64,000 bases of DNA from JAQBDA01 sp963709875 (GTDB lineage: Bacteria > Chloroflexota > Anaerolineae > Anaerolineales > UBA4823). A program made the position numbers and the translations under genes. The notes beneath the pieces are model-generated. The model was given only the letters and a program-made list of their open reading frames with translations, searched no databases and was not told the DNA's origin. Positions 25,762-35,699 of the stretch are shown in pieces. The DNA is taken from assembly GCA_963709875.1 (NCBI GenBank), contig CAVPYB010000013.1, positions 1 to 64,000 on the forward strand, read 5' to 3'. The stretch's first letter is position 1, and each line of letters opens with the position of its first letter.

Positions 25762-27120
25762 TTAGTGCTGCATCCAAAGTGTTGGTGGGCCGGAAGACTG
25801 GGCGACCAGCCAGAGCACGCCGTGCTCATCCACCGCGGCAGCCTGGACAACCAGCCCAGGCACCGGCTGGAGCTGCGTGCCTATCACCTGGTGAATGCTT
25901 CCCGCCGAGAGCAGCCAGCCTGTCCCTGCGGCATCGAAAAGCAATCTCTGACCACCAGCCGGGCTGGGTTCCCCAATCTGCTGCCATGTGCCATTTTGCA
26001 GCCGATAAATGGCTTCACCGCCGAAGCACGCGCCTTCACTGCACAGTGCCATCTGCGCCCAGAGACTGCCGTCCGGGGCGGTGGTGAGGCTGTTGATGTA
26101 CCCAAAGCGGTAGGGAGCCGGCGGCAGAGGTAAAGAGGCTTGCTGCAGGAGCGCGGTTTCTGGGGTGAAATACCATAAATTGGCATCCTGGGCGATCCAC
26201 GTGCCGCCGGCGCTATCCTGCGCGAAGGCAGTCACACAGCCTGCGTTGAGCAGCGGCTCCGGTTCAGACCTAGCCTGGCCATCGAAAACGCGCCAGCCTC
26301 CGCCGCCAGCCGGGCCAGTGCTGCCCCAATCGCAGCGCCCGGCGTACACCTCTCCATTGTTCTCGATGGGATATATGGTGAATTCGGATACGGTGTCCCC
26401 GGCTGATTCAGGCATTCCCAGGGAAGTCGAATCGTACGCTTGCCAAGCATTATCAAATACGCGCACGTCTTGCTGCGTAGTGAACCAGAGATCACCGCGG
26501 CTGCCCTCCACCAGACCGTACTTAACTGGGCTGCCGGTGAAATCGGTTACGGGTGACCACCCTTCTTCAGATCGATATGTGATCCATATCTCCATGTCAT
26601 CAGATGGGTCTAGATGGCTGTTTAGCGGTTTGAGGGACTGGCTGATATTCAATCCATCGCTGGATACGGACCAGGCGCGCCCGCTTGAGTCGGCTCCGAG
26701 CGGGTAGCTCATCCCCTGGAGGATGTGACCTGTCCACCGGTCATCTTTGAAATAGCTGATGCCGCCTTCCGAAAAGAGCAAGAAGCCATCCTCAATGGGC
26801 TGTAGTTCGAGCACCTTGCCTAAGATAAGCGCCTCCTGGCGAGAGACCTGGCGGAAGGGTCCTACCTCTTCGAGGACCTGAGTTATGGCTGGCAGTGGCG
26901 AAGGGGAGAGGATTGGTATGGGTGTGGTGCTTGCTTTTTGCTGTGCCTCGGCGGTCCCTACCCGGGCGGCAGATTGGGTCTGGGTGGCGAACAAGTTGAG
27001 CGGGTCTGAGGCGCTGGCAAGCGTTGCGGGCGCGGTTAGTGTGGGATCAGCAGGTTTATCCGGGGAACATGCAGTTAGATATAACAGACCAACTGCCAGG
27101 GTTATTATCAAGCGTTTCAT
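25762..27120 (-). CDS. Propeller-type lipoprotein
   Basis: A 452-residue predicted lipoprotein: signal MKRLIITLAVGLLYLTAC with lipobox LTA-C, a Thr/Ala/Pro-rich linker (about 20-90), then repeated segments with WxxY/F-type strands such as GRAWSVSSDG, GDLWFTTQQD, GGTWIAQDAN, GSLWAQMALC, GTGWLLSAGS and GVLWLVAQSS. These are spaced about 50-70 residues apart and look like blades of a two-component-regulator type beta-propeller. No catalytic site is seen. GAGG precedes ATG 27120. It is convergent with the L,D-transpeptidase gene (37 bases apart). A surface sensor or scaffold is possible, function unknown. Confidence 0.75.
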   Translation of the reverse strand: MKRLIITLAVGLLYLTACSPDKPADPTLTAPATLASASDPLNLFATQTQSAARVGTAEAQQKASTTPIPILSPSPLPAITQVLEEVGPFRQVSRQEALILGKVLELQPIEDGFLLFSEGGISYFKDDRWTGHILQGMSYPLGADSSGRAWSVSSDGLNISQSLKPLNSHLDPSDDMEIWITYRSEEGWSPVTDFTGSPVKYGLVEGSRGDLWFTTQQDVRVFDNAWQAYDSTSLGMPESAGDTVSEFTIYPIENNGEVYAGRCDWGSTGPAGGGGWRVFDGQARSEPEPLLNAGCVTAFAQDSAGGTWIAQDANLWYFTPETALLQQASLPLPPAPYRFGYINSLTTAPDGSLWAQMALCSEGACFGGEAIYRLQNGTWQQIGEPSPAGGQRLLFDAAGTGWLLSAGSIHQVIGTQLQPVPGLVVQAAAVDEHGVLWLVAQSSGPPTLWMQH

Positions 27121-27298
27121 GCGATCCTCTGCCGGGGGTATGTGCAGGGATACAGGGGTGTTTTCCAGTATATCACGTTCACCGGCTGTGTTCTTCAAGA
27201 CCCCTGCAGACGTCTGGATACGTACATGATTCTCTGGTGCGATTTTTCTTACTCCTCAAGATTGTGTTGTACAATTAAACCGTAATGGAGGTGAATGA

Positions 27299-28060
27299 AT
27301 GAAACTACGTGTAGGCGAACAAGCTCCAGATTTCACGCTATCGAGCCATTTGGGCGGTGAGGTACAGCTCAGCCAGCTGCGGGATAATAACGTGGTGCTG
27401 GCTTTCTTCCCCCAGGCCTTTACTCCGGTTTGAACGAGCCAAATCCCGGCTTATGAGGCCGACCGGGCCAAATTTGAGGGATTAAATGCCCAGGTTCTGG
27501 GCATCAGCATCGATCACATTCCAGTATTAGAGGCTTGGGCAGAGAGCCTGGGGGGCATCAATTATCCTCTTTTGAGCGATTTCTGGCCTCACGGGCGCGT
27601 CTCGCACCGCTACGGCGTGCTGCGCACCGAGGGGTACTCCGAACGGGCGATCTTCGTCATCGACAAGAGCGGCATGATCTGTTTTGCCAAGCTATACGAT
27701 ATCGACGAGCAGCCCGAGAACGATGAGCTGTTCGATATCCTTCTGGATATCGAGCCGATTGCCTCCCGGGAAGTGCTGAAGGAGGAGCCTGTCGAAGCAC
27801 AGCCGCTGCCCCAGGGCGGCATCGTGATGTACTGTACATTCTGGTGCCCGGACTGCCGCCGAGCGCGCAGCTGGCTGCAAGAACGCGACCTTGAGTTCAC
27901 TGAAGTAAACCTAAGCGAGAATCCTGCTGCAGCGGCTCAAGCACGTATTTGGGGGGGCGGCTTCAAGATATCGCCAACCTTTGATATCGATGGCGAGATT
28001 ATCTTGAATTTCGACCAGGAGAAGCTGCTCAAGGTGCTCAGCGAGAAGAGCTACCTGTGA
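27299..28060 (+). CDS. Probable selenoprotein: peroxiredoxin-glutaredoxin fusion (in-frame TGA = Sec45)
   Basis: From ATG 27299 (GGAGG 7 bases upstream) the frame reads a typical AhpC/TSA peroxiredoxin: VGEQAPDFTLSSHLGGEVQL, then LAFFPQAFTPV, a TGA at 27431-27433, then TSQIPAYEADRAKF in the same frame. The TGA sits exactly where the peroxidatic Cys belongs (codon 45, FTPxCT). Both sides are well conserved and share one frame, so an indel cannot explain it. After the Prx domain (to about 165) comes a glutaredoxin-like domain (about 175-253) with CTFWCPDC, active pair C183-C186, which could reduce the Prx part. It should reduce peroxides in the cytoplasm. The stop overlaps the GTG start of the GH3 gene. 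No sel genes are in the window. If the genome cannot insert Sec, it is a pseudogene with a later start for the second part. Confidence 0.78.
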
Positions 28061-29202
28061 ATCTCGACCCGCAGGCAGCCGCTCAGCTGGTGCAGGGCAT
28101 GCTCAAACCCTGGTACACCGCGCTGGATGATCCGGCGAAAGCCCAGGAGGAAGTGCTCCATAAGCTGGTAGGGGACTACGCCAAGACAAAGTATGGCCGC
28201 CAGCACGGCGCTGACCAGATCGTAAATATCGACGATTTCCGGCGCGCGTTCCCGGTGATGCGCTACGAGGACTACCGCCCGCTGATCGACCAGGTCATGG
28301 GTGGGGATGATGAGCTGCTGCTATGGGAAGAGCCGCTGGGTTGGGCGATCACCCGCGGGACCACTAAGGGGGAATCGAAGTTCATCCCCATGACGCCCAC
28401 GGATATGCGTATGCGTGTGAGCGCAGGGCGGGCAGTGATGAACTATATTGCCAGCACCGAACGCTACGATATTTTTAACGGGGTTAACCTGAACCTGAAT
28501 TTCCCATCTGTAGTCGGAAAGGTAAATGCAGGTGATCGGGAGCTTGAATACGGATACAGCTCGGGTATCTATACAAAATTCGTATCCATGGTGACCCCGG
28601 TGTGCTCCGTACCCTCCCAGGAAGAGATCGACGCGCTGGGGGGCGGAAAATCGATTAAGGATTGGGAGAGCCGCTTCGAGCTGGCGTATGAGAAATGCAA
28701 AGGGGAAAATGTAACCCTGGTTGGCGGGGTGTGCCCGACCGCCATCCGCTTCGCTCGCTACTTAAAGAGCACGCACAAAGTCTATCCAAAAGATGTCTGG
28801 AAGACGCAAGTGATGACGCTGGGCAGTGTCCCGGGCATCAATACTCGCTACCACGCCTCGCTCAAGGCTCTATACGGGGATGCAGCCATCCGGGAGATTT
28901 ACGGAGCTACTGAGGGCATGTTCGGGCAGCAGCGCGATGAGAAGCGCGGCTGGGCTCCGAACTACGATATGTTCTACTTCGAGGTTCAAACTCGCAGCGG
29001 CATCAAGCTGCTGCACGAGATGCGCCCAGGTGAGATCGGAGGCTTGGTCGTATCGACGCCGATCCTGCCTCGCTACCGCATCGGCGATACGATCCTGGCG
29101 GTACGGCCTCCCTATTACCGCTGCATCGGACGCGAGCAATGGTTCACTCCCCTACGTTATGCCTGGGATGAGTTCCTTACCTTCAACTTCGGCCAGCTGT
29201 GA
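28057..29202 (+). CDS. GH3 auxin-responsive-promoter family protein (acyl-amido synthetase fold)
   Basis: A 381-residue member of the GH3 superfamily, related to adenylating enzymes that join acyl groups to amino acids in plants; bacterial members are poorly known. Visible features are AITRGTTKGESKFIPMT (the Ser/Thr/Gly-rich ATP loop), VTLVGGVCPTAI, REIYGATEGMFG (adenine/acyl site) and RYRIGDTILAV. It seems shorter than plant GH3 proteins, so the C-terminal small domain is reduced. GTG 28057 overlaps the stop of the Prx-Grx gene and the two are coupled, which is notable because no shared pathway is known to me. Confidence 0.8.
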   Translation: MNLDPQAAAQLVQGMLKPWYTALDDPAKAQEEVLHKLVGDYAKTKYGRQHGADQIVNIDDFRRAFPVMRYEDYRPLIDQVMGGDDELLLWEEPLGWAITRGTTKGESKFIPMTPTDMRMRVSAGRAVMNYIASTERYDIFNGVNLNLNFPSVVGKVNAGDRELEYGYSSGIYTKFVSMVTPVCSVPSQEEIDALGGGKSIKDWESRFELAYEKCKGENVTLVGGVCPTAIRFARYLKSTHKVYPKDVWKTQVMTLGSVPGINTRYHASLKALYGDAAIREIYGATEGMFGQQRDEKRGWAPNYDMFYFEVQTRSGIKLLHEMRPGEIGGLVVSTPILPRYRIGDTILAVRPPYYRCIGREQWFTPLRYAWDEFLTFNFGQL

Positions 29203-29221
29203 CTCGTGGTAGCGCCTGCGG

Positions 29222-29683
29222 TTAGCGGAATAGACCCCGTAATATGATCGATAATCCTAACCCGATAAGGAATATCGGCCAGATCAGGTTCCAGCCGATC
29301 AAATTCCCCAAACCAATCGCCAGTAAGGCAAATCCAAAGAAAATCGAGCCCCCGACAGGCCGGCGATAAGCCGGGATCAGCAGGCGCGCCAGGACCCCCA
29401 GCAGAACGAGCACGCCGGCTCCGATGAAGATCGTTGACCAAACCGCACTGCTGCTGATGAACCACAACCCTGGTATGCCCTGCGCTGTTATCTGGATGGC
29501 ATCCAGATACCCCAGATTGTTTGCCAGGAGGACCAACCCCGCCCACATGAAGATCAGCGCCCAGACTACGGCATTGACCGGGTCGCTCTGCCACTTCTCA
29601 TCCCAGCTTTTTTCCTGAGATGATTTCTCCTCGCTCTTTTCGCGATCCTTTTCGTTGAATTTTTCATCCTGCGGTTGTGTCAT
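29222..29683 (-). CDS. Small membrane protein with LiaI/LiaF-like (DUF5668-like) helices
   Basis: A 153-residue protein: a highly charged N-terminal tail (about 1-35, many Glu, Lys and Asp) followed by four membrane helices at about 37-56, 68-92, 110-127 and 131-149. The pattern of helices with short loops (WALIFMWAGLVLLANNLGYL, NLIWPIFLIGLGLSIILRGL) resembles the LiaI-LiaF-like family found near stress sensing systems. It converges with the GH3 gene 19 bases away. No role can be assigned. Confidence 0.75.
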   Translation of the reverse strand: MTQPQDEKFNEKDREKSEEKSSQEKSWDEKWQSDPVNAVVWALIFMWAGLVLLANNLGYLDAIQITAQGIPGLWFISSSAVWSTIFIGAGVLVLLGVLARLLIPAYRRPVGGSIFFGFALLAIGLGNLIGWNLIWPIFLIGLGLSIILRGLFR

Positions 29684-29781
29684 GACGCCCTCCCATGTCG
29701 GCTGATAGACCCAATTTAGCTCCAGACGTTATTAGTACCCCTCATCACAAGTATACCAATCTTCGAACTGGATATCAATCG

Positions 29782-31737
29782 TCACGCTGCCCGGCGGATT
29801 TCTTCGACTGCCTCGGGATTTACAAGCGAAGAGATATCGCCGGTATCCTCCCCCAGGTAGGCTGCCCTTATGATCCGCCGCATCAGTTTCGCGTTGCGGG
29901 TGCGCGGCAGGTCAGTAACAAACAAGATCGCCTTCGGTGCAAGGGCTTTCCCCAGTGCAGCCACCAGCATGGCATGCAGCTCTCTGCGCAGGTCATCACA
30001 GGCTTGGCAGCCCTCCGCAAGGACACAGAAGGCGACCAGCGCGCTCCCCTTGATGTCATCGGGGATACCTACTGCAGCCGCCTCGACAACCTCCGGGTGC
30101 TCTACCAGGATCGACTCAACCTCAGCCGGTCCCAGGCGTTTGCCGGCAATTTTTATTGTGTCGTCCGAGCGCCCCAGGATATACCACAGCCCATCCGCAT
30201 CAACAGCGGCGAAATCACCATGTACCCAGACATCTTCCCAACGCGACCAGTATGTCTCCATATATCGTTCGGGGTCCTTCCAGAAGCCGCGCGTCTTACC
30301 GATCCACGGCGCTTTGATGACCAGCTCCCCCACCTGTTCCCGCACGGGCAATCCATTCTCATCGAATACGTCCGCTGCGATGCCCGGGCAGGGCGCGGAG
30401 AATGAGCAGGGTTTGATGGGCAGCAGCGGGTTGCCCATAACGATACCGCCGGATATTTCAGTGCCCCCCGAGTAATTGACGATAGGCAGCTTACTTCCCC
30501 CCACCTTCTCGAACAACCACATCCAAGGGTCGGGATTCCAGGTCTCGCCGGTGGAGGCGAACAGGCGCAGGGAAGTCAGGTCATGCTTGCGCAGCGGCTC
30601 CTCGCCATGCGGGATAAGCGCCCGGATCAGGGTCGGGGAGACGCCCAGTACAGATATCTTGTACTTTTCCACCAGTTCCCACAACCGGTCTGGTGCGGGG
30701 TAGTCCGGCGCACCATCATAAATCAGCATCGTGCCGCGTAATAAGAGCGTCCCGAATACCAGCCAGGGACCCATCATCCAGCCCATGTCCGTTACCCAGT
30801 AGATGAGCTGCCCCGGGTGCAGGTCGGTTCCGAAGGCCATATCCTGAGCTGCCTTCACCGGAAATCCGCAGTGCGTGTGGACGGCGCCTTTCGGACGACC
30901 GGTGGTTCCGGAAGTGTAAATCACCATCAGCCGGTCTTCAGCAGCGGTAACCTCGGTCTCCGCCTCCTCCTTCTGACCTTCGACCAGCTCATGCCACCAG
31001 TGATCCCTGCCCGGCCGCATGGTCGCCGGCAAGTCCGCCCGGTTGAGGACGATCACATGCTCAACGCTAGACACCTGCGAGATTGCCTCATCCGCAACTG
31101 GCTTCATGGCAATCGCTTTGCCGCGCCGGAAATATCCATCTGCGGTGAACAGCGCTTTAGCCTGCGCATCTACCAGGCGCGAGGCGACTGCGCTGGCGCC
31201 ATACCCCGAGAATAATGGCAGGATGACCGCGCCGATCTTGGCGACAGCCAGCAGGGCGATAACGATCTCCGGGGTCATCGGCATGAACAGCCCGACTGCG
31301 TCACCCTTCCCTACTCCCAGGCTGCGCAGTGCATTGGCAGCCCGGTTGACTCCCCGGTGGAGGTCTGCATACGTCAGGCGGCGGTCTTCCCCGCCCTCTC
31401 CCACCCATATCAATGCCGTCTCTTCGAACTGGAAGCTGTCTGCGTATTTATCCAGACAGTTGTGGATGATATTCATCTCCCCACCCGGGCACCATACAGG
31501 CCAGGCGATCCCACGGGTCAGGTCAACCACCTGGGTATAGGGTTTGTAGAAGCGAATATCGAGGAAATTTAGCAGCGCTTCGGTGAACCAGGCGACATCT
31601 TCGGTAGAGCGCTTCATCAGCTCGTCGAACCCCTGGATATCATGCTGCTGCAGAAAGCGCGTCAGATTGGCATTCTCGATGTATTCTGGCGTCGGTCGCC
31701 AGACCACCTGCCCGCCAAAATCGAAAGAGCTGCTCAT
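29782..31737 (-). CDS. AMP-dependent acyl-CoA synthetase (acetyl-CoA synthetase-like)
   Basis: A 651-residue adenylating enzyme that activates a carboxylic acid with ATP and CoA. Motifs: YTSGTTGRPKGAVHTH (P-loop), the NYSGGTEISGG core, WYILGRSDDTIKIAGKRLGPAEVE (hinge) and the C-terminal catalytic Lys in RTRNAKLMRR. The N-terminal NIIHNCLDKYA with an upstream ACAS_N-type helix region fits the acetyl/propionyl group more than fatty-acid enzymes. ATG 31737 is chosen; a longer frame to 31818 has no ribosome site. It is a single gene with a terminator behind the gene upstream of it. Confidence 0.88.
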   Translation of the reverse strand: MSSSFDFGGQVVWRPTPEYIENANLTRFLQQHDIQGFDELMKRSTEDVAWFTEALLNFLDIRFYKPYTQVVDLTRGIAWPVWCPGGEMNIIHNCLDKYADSFQFEETALIWVGEGGEDRRLTYADLHRGVNRAANALRSLGVGKGDAVGLFMPMTPEIVIALLAVAKIGAVILPLFSGYGASAVASRLVDAQAKALFTADGYFRRGKAIAMKPVADEAISQVSSVEHVIVLNRADLPATMRPGRDHWWHELVEGQKEEAETEVTAAEDRLMVIYTSGTTGRPKGAVHTHCGFPVKAAQDMAFGTDLHPGQLIYWVTDMGWMMGPWLVFGTLLLRGTMLIYDGAPDYPAPDRLWELVEKYKISVLGVSPTLIRALIPHGEEPLRKHDLTSLRLFASTGETWNPDPWMWLFEKVGGSKLPIVNYSGGTEISGGIVMGNPLLPIKPCSFSAPCPGIAADVFDENGLPVREQVGELVIKAPWIGKTRGFWKDPERYMETYWSRWEDVWVHGDFAAVDADGLWYILGRSDDTIKIAGKRLGPAEVESILVEHPEVVEAAAVGIPDDIKGSALVAFCVLAEGCQACDDLRRELHAMLVAALGKALAPKAILFVTDLPRTRNAKLMRRIIRAAYLGEDTGDISSLVNPEAVEEIRRAA

Positions 31738-31854
31738 CCTTGCTGCCTTCCTTGCAAATAAACTGTTCGGTCGTGCATTTATGGAGACATCATCCTCAAA
31801 TCTTGCGGTCTCGAACAAAGCATTAGGTAATTTTACCGCCTTGTGGAGTGAATA

Positions 31855-31891
31855 AGAAAACCCGCCCTGGGCTCTTCTACCTCAGAACGGG
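31855..31891 (-). terminator. Rho-independent terminator after the coiled-coil gene
   Basis: Stem of about 11 pairs (31861-31871 with 31880-31891, CCCG/CGGG ends, two G-U pairs), followed on the minus strand by TTTTCTTATT. It separates the coaD-proximal genes from the acyl-CoA synthetase. Confidence 0.75.
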
Positions 31892-31968
31892 CTGCAGTGA
31901 TACGAAAAGATGGGTCTGGCGTATAGCCCAGGCTGGTCCTTTTGCCTGAAAGGAGACCGGAGAGCGCG

Positions 31969-32460
31969 CTACTCGGTCGATGCCTCTGTCACGTCCTGGA
32001 GTTTGGGAGCTGCGGAACGCTCGTTCTCCAGGGTGCTGATCCCGTTGCGCACCTGGGTAAGCATGCGATCCATCTCCATTTCCAGACGGCGCAGTGTATC
32101 GATCACGTAATCATCGGCATCCTGGCGGATATGGGAGACATCGGCTTTGGCCTGTAGGGCGATCTGGTCGGCGCGAGCCTGGGCAGCCTGAACGATGGAG
32201 TCCCGGGCGATGAGCTGGTCGCTTTTTTCTCTGGCAATTGCCAGGGTGCGGTTGGCCTCCTCGTGCGCCTGGGCGACAATTCGGTCACGCTGGGCGATCT
32301 GCTGCTGTGCTTTCTTCACTTCTTCCGGGATCGCCACACGCATTTGGTCGATAAGATCGAGTATCCGGTCTTCATCGACAATTACATTGTGGGTGAACCA
32401 GATAGCACGGCTGCGGTTGATCAATTCTTCCAGTCGATCTACAAGATGCATTATGTCCAT
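31969..32460 (-). CDS. Coiled-coil protein, ATP-synthase-b/DivIVA-like
   Basis: A 163-residue, almost wholly helical protein. A short N-terminal part (LVDRLEELINRSRAIWFTHN) is followed by a long heptad-type coiled coil from about 48 to 148, rich in Ala, Glu, Gln and Arg (QAHEEANRTLAIAREKSDQL, AQAADQ-like AQARADQIALQAKADVSHIR). Similar sequence occurs in the stalk of ATP synthase b subunits and in cell-pole organisers, which may be chance from composition. It lies 109 bases downstream of coaD and ends at a clear terminator. Function unknown. Confidence 0.75.
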   Translation of the reverse strand: MDIMHLVDRLEELINRSRAIWFTHNVIVDEDRILDLIDQMRVAIPEEVKKAQQQIAQRDRIVAQAHEEANRTLAIAREKSDQLIARDSIVQAAQARADQIALQAKADVSHIRQDADDYVIDTLRRLEMEMDRMLTQVRNGISTLENERSAAPKLQDVTEASTE

Positions 32461-32569
32461 ATGAGCCTCTCCCCTTCCAGCATAGCGTGGGTGTTGGTGT
32501 TTGTGCCTGACATTAAATTACATGCAAAATCAAGTTTCGTCAATAACAGAATTTGGTACCCTCTGGCAA

Positions 32570-33094
32570 TCAATCTCGTAAAGATGTAGTCGGTATGATT
32601 TGCTGACCGTCTCCCAACTCTAAGAACCTGGCGCGCATGGCGTGCTCTACGTGTATAGGGACCATGCTGGACACATCTCCGCCCAATGAGGCGATCTCGC
32701 GCACGGTTGTGGAGGAAAGGAAGGTGTGCTCCTCTGCTGTGATCAGAGCGACAGATTCGATTTCCGGCGACAGGCGGTGGTTGGCAAGAGCCATGCGGAA
32801 CTCATACTCGAAATCGGAAAAAACGCGCAGGCCGCGCACAACTACCTGGGCGTCCACCTGGCGGCAGAATTCCACCGTCAGCCCGCTGTAGCCCATGACC
32901 TTGATTTTGCGGTTCTCATTAAATGATTTCTGTGCAAGTTCCATGCGAGTTTCTGGTGAGAAGAGCAGTGTTTTCAGCGGTCGATCGTATACCGCGATGA
33001 TCACTTCGTCAAACAGTTGGGTTGCCCGGAAGGCAATATCGATATGCCCCAGATGTATCGGGTCGAAAGTCCCGGGGAAGACGGCACGGACCAT
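32570..33094 (-). CDS. coaD: Phosphopantetheine adenylyltransferase
   Basis: A 174-residue enzyme that transfers AMP from ATP to 4'-phosphopantetheine, the fourth step from pantothenate to CoA. All conserved parts are seen: AVFPGTFDPIHLGHIDI with the HxGH motif, NENRKIKVMGYSGLTVEF, VVRGLRVFSDFEYE, EEHTFLSSTTVREIASLGGDVSSMVP. Length is normal (about 160). It lies 16 bases after recG in the same direction, a common arrangement in Gram-positive-like genomes. Cytoplasmic. Confidence 0.95.
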   Translation of the reverse strand: MVRAVFPGTFDPIHLGHIDIAFRATQLFDEVIIAVYDRPLKTLLFSPETRMELAQKSFNENRKIKVMGYSGLTVEFCRQVDAQVVVRGLRVFSDFEYEFRMALANHRLSPEIESVALITAEEHTFLSSTTVREIASLGGDVSSMVPIHVEHAMRARFLELGDGQQIIPTTSLRD

Positions 33095-33110
33095 AACGCC
33101 TCTCTGATGA

Positions 33111-35613
33111 TTAACTGATATCTGTCTTGCTGTAACCCCAGGAACGGTCTAAATAGACACGCAGCAGCTGGTTATCGGGGAGCAGCAAGTCCGGATCGTT
33201 CTCTAATACTGCCTGCGCCTGGCGGCGGGCTTTGTCGATTAATGGAATATCGGTCAGGCTGGCCATCTGTAATTCGCTATAGCCGGATTGTCTGGTGCCC
33301 AGGAATTCACCCGGGCCGCGCTGGCGCAGGTCGTGGTCGGCCAGCTCGAAGCCATCGGTGGTCTGCACCATCACCTGGAGGCGTTCGTTTTCCAGGTCAT
33401 CTACTGATTCTGGTATCAGCAGGCAGTAGGCTTTATCGGTACCACGCCCAACCCGGCCGCGGAACTGGTGCAGCTGTGCCAGCCCAAACCTGTTGGCGCC
33501 CTCGATCAGCATGACCGTCGCATTGGGGATGTCCACACCGACCTCCACCACGGAGGTCGACACCAATATCTGGTCCTCCCCCTTGCTGAAGCGCTCCATG
33601 ACGTCATCCTTCTCCTCGGGTCTGAGCCTGCCGTGCATCAGCCCCACCCTGTACGCGGGAAAGATCTCTTTTTGAAGCTGCTCGCGACCTTCCACGGCTG
33701 CTTGGTGGTCGCCATTGGACTCTTCCACCAGAGGATAAATGATAAACGCCTGGTGACCAGAATCTACCTGGCTCTTGATCAGGCGGTAAACCCGTTCGCG
33801 TTCCAGCGGTGTGAGCACATATGTGCCCACCGGCAGGCGACCAGGGGGGAGCTCATCGATGACCGATAGGTCCAGGTCGCCATAAACGGTCATGGCCAGC
33901 GAGCGCGGGATCGGCGTGGCAGTCATCATCAGCAGGTGCGGATTGGTGCCTTTGGAACGGAGGAGAGCACGCTGCTCGACGCCAAAACGGTGCTGTTCAT
34001 CGACCACAGCAAGCTCAAGGTCTGTAAAGACCACCGGGTCTTCAATCAGAGCGTGTGTGCCGATCACCAGTTTTATTGCTCCTTCTGCCAGACCGGCGCG
34101 GATCTCCTCTTTCTCCCCTTCAGGGGTTGAACCGATCAGCAGGCGGATCTCTTCACTATCCAGCCCCTGGATCCTGTTCGAGAGCAGGTCAACCAGAACT
34201 CTTATAGTGCTGTTCAGCAAGGATGCTGGTGGGTGCCATCAGTGCAGCCTGAGACATATGCCGGGTGACCATAGCGATCGCCAGAGCTGCGATCACGGTT
34301 TTCCCGGACCCTACATCGCCTTGCAGCAGGCGGTTCATCGGGGACCCTGAGCTCAGGTCTTGCTGGATATCTGCCACCGCGCGGTGCTGCGCACCGGTAA
34401 GCTCGTACGGCAGCTGCCCTATAAACTGCCCCAGCACTTCTTCCGGCGTTTCGAATATCCTGCCTGTTCGTGACTTCCAGGCGCGCTTCTGACTCTCCAC
34501 GCCGAGCTGTAAGTAAAAGATCTCATCGAACGCCAGACGCTGCTGAGAGGATTCCAAGGCTTCCCAAGAGTCCGGATAATGGATTTGAAGCAATGCCTCA
34601 GATAGGCTAACCAGACCAGCGGCGCTGCGCACACTCTCCGGTAAAGGATCGTGGGTGCGCGGTGCCCAATGGGTGATCACCTTGTGCATCATCCCCCGCA
34701 TCCACTTCTGGGTGATGGAACCGGAGAGCGAGTACACCGGCGCGATACGGTTGGTGCTCAGCTGCTGCTGGTCGAGATTCTCGACTTCCGGGTTGTTCAT
34801 CACCAATCGACCGAGGTACTGGTCGATTTTGCCTGAAACTGATACCTGCATACCGCTGTTGAGACGTTTTGCCATCCAGGGATTGAACCAGGTAAGCCGT
34901 ATCGCCCCGCTCCCGTCGCTCAATACTGCCTCGACTCGCTTCGAGCTCCCAGAATGCATTGGGCGGGAGGCAAGGTTCTGGATCGTTCCAATCACGGTCA
35001 CGATATCGCCGTAGCGCAGCCGGTTGATCGGCTCCAGCCGGGAATAATCGATATACGTGCGCGGGAAGTTGTATAGCATGTCCCGCAGGGTATGGATCCC
35101 CAAGCGCTCCAGGGTACCTGCGTTTCGCGGCCCAACTCCATCCAGGACGGTGACCGGAGCATCCAGACCGGGGGATTTATCATCTACTTCAGTCATCACC
35201 TCCGCAGGCAGTGGCGGCGAGGGTCGCCGGGTGCGCTTGACGACCGTCTGCTTGGTCTGTGTTGATGCCTCGGGGGTTATTTCTTTGCCCGGATCGTCGC
35301 TGGCTGAGGCTTCTTCAAGCGGAGCCTCACTTTCAGCAGGCGGGAATTCAATCGGTTCCGCTCCAGCATCCTGCTGCAGGCGACGCCATAAACCTTCAAG
35401 AGCTTCAGCGCGCGAGCTGACGCTCAGCCGTGAGTAATCACGCAGGCGGGCGCTGACCGCTTGTATTACTTCCTCAGGAAGCTCTTCCAGCCGGGCATCT
35501 GCTTCCCAGGTCACCAGGACTCGATCCAGCCCGCCAACGACGGCGCGGTTATCATAACCCCGCTCACCTTCAAGTTTGAAAATTTTATACAAAATCTGAA
35601 TTGATTGCTTCAT
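33111..35613 (-). pseudogene. recG: ATP-dependent DNA helicase RecG with one-base frameshift
   Basis: The helicase that reverses stalled forks and resolves branched DNA. The first frame (35613 to about 34200) has an N-terminal helical extension (about 1-165, with an acidic linker), the wedge/OB domain (VLDGVGPRNAGTLERLGIHT, DIVTVIGTIQNL) and Walker A GDVGSGKTVIAA. It stops just after ILAEQHYK. The second frame resumes at once with VLVDLLSNRIQGL, DEQHRFG (DExH box), TATPIPR, and QFRGRVGRG. One extra A near 34196-34200 explains the break. recG is a widespread repair gene and both parts are otherwise intact, so an assembly error is likely. If real, the strain lacks RecG. Confidence 0.85.
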
Positions 35614-35699
35614 CCGGTGACTATTTTACCATCCCTGACTATCCCTGGCTGCAATGAATACAACACCAACAGTCACACAGGAGGCAGCAGATTTACCCA

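Noticed and set aside
27431..27433. TGA read as a plain stop or an assembly indel
   Set aside because: Frame is the same before and after it, both sides fit one Prx domain, and the codon falls on the catalytic Cys; an indel would change frame.
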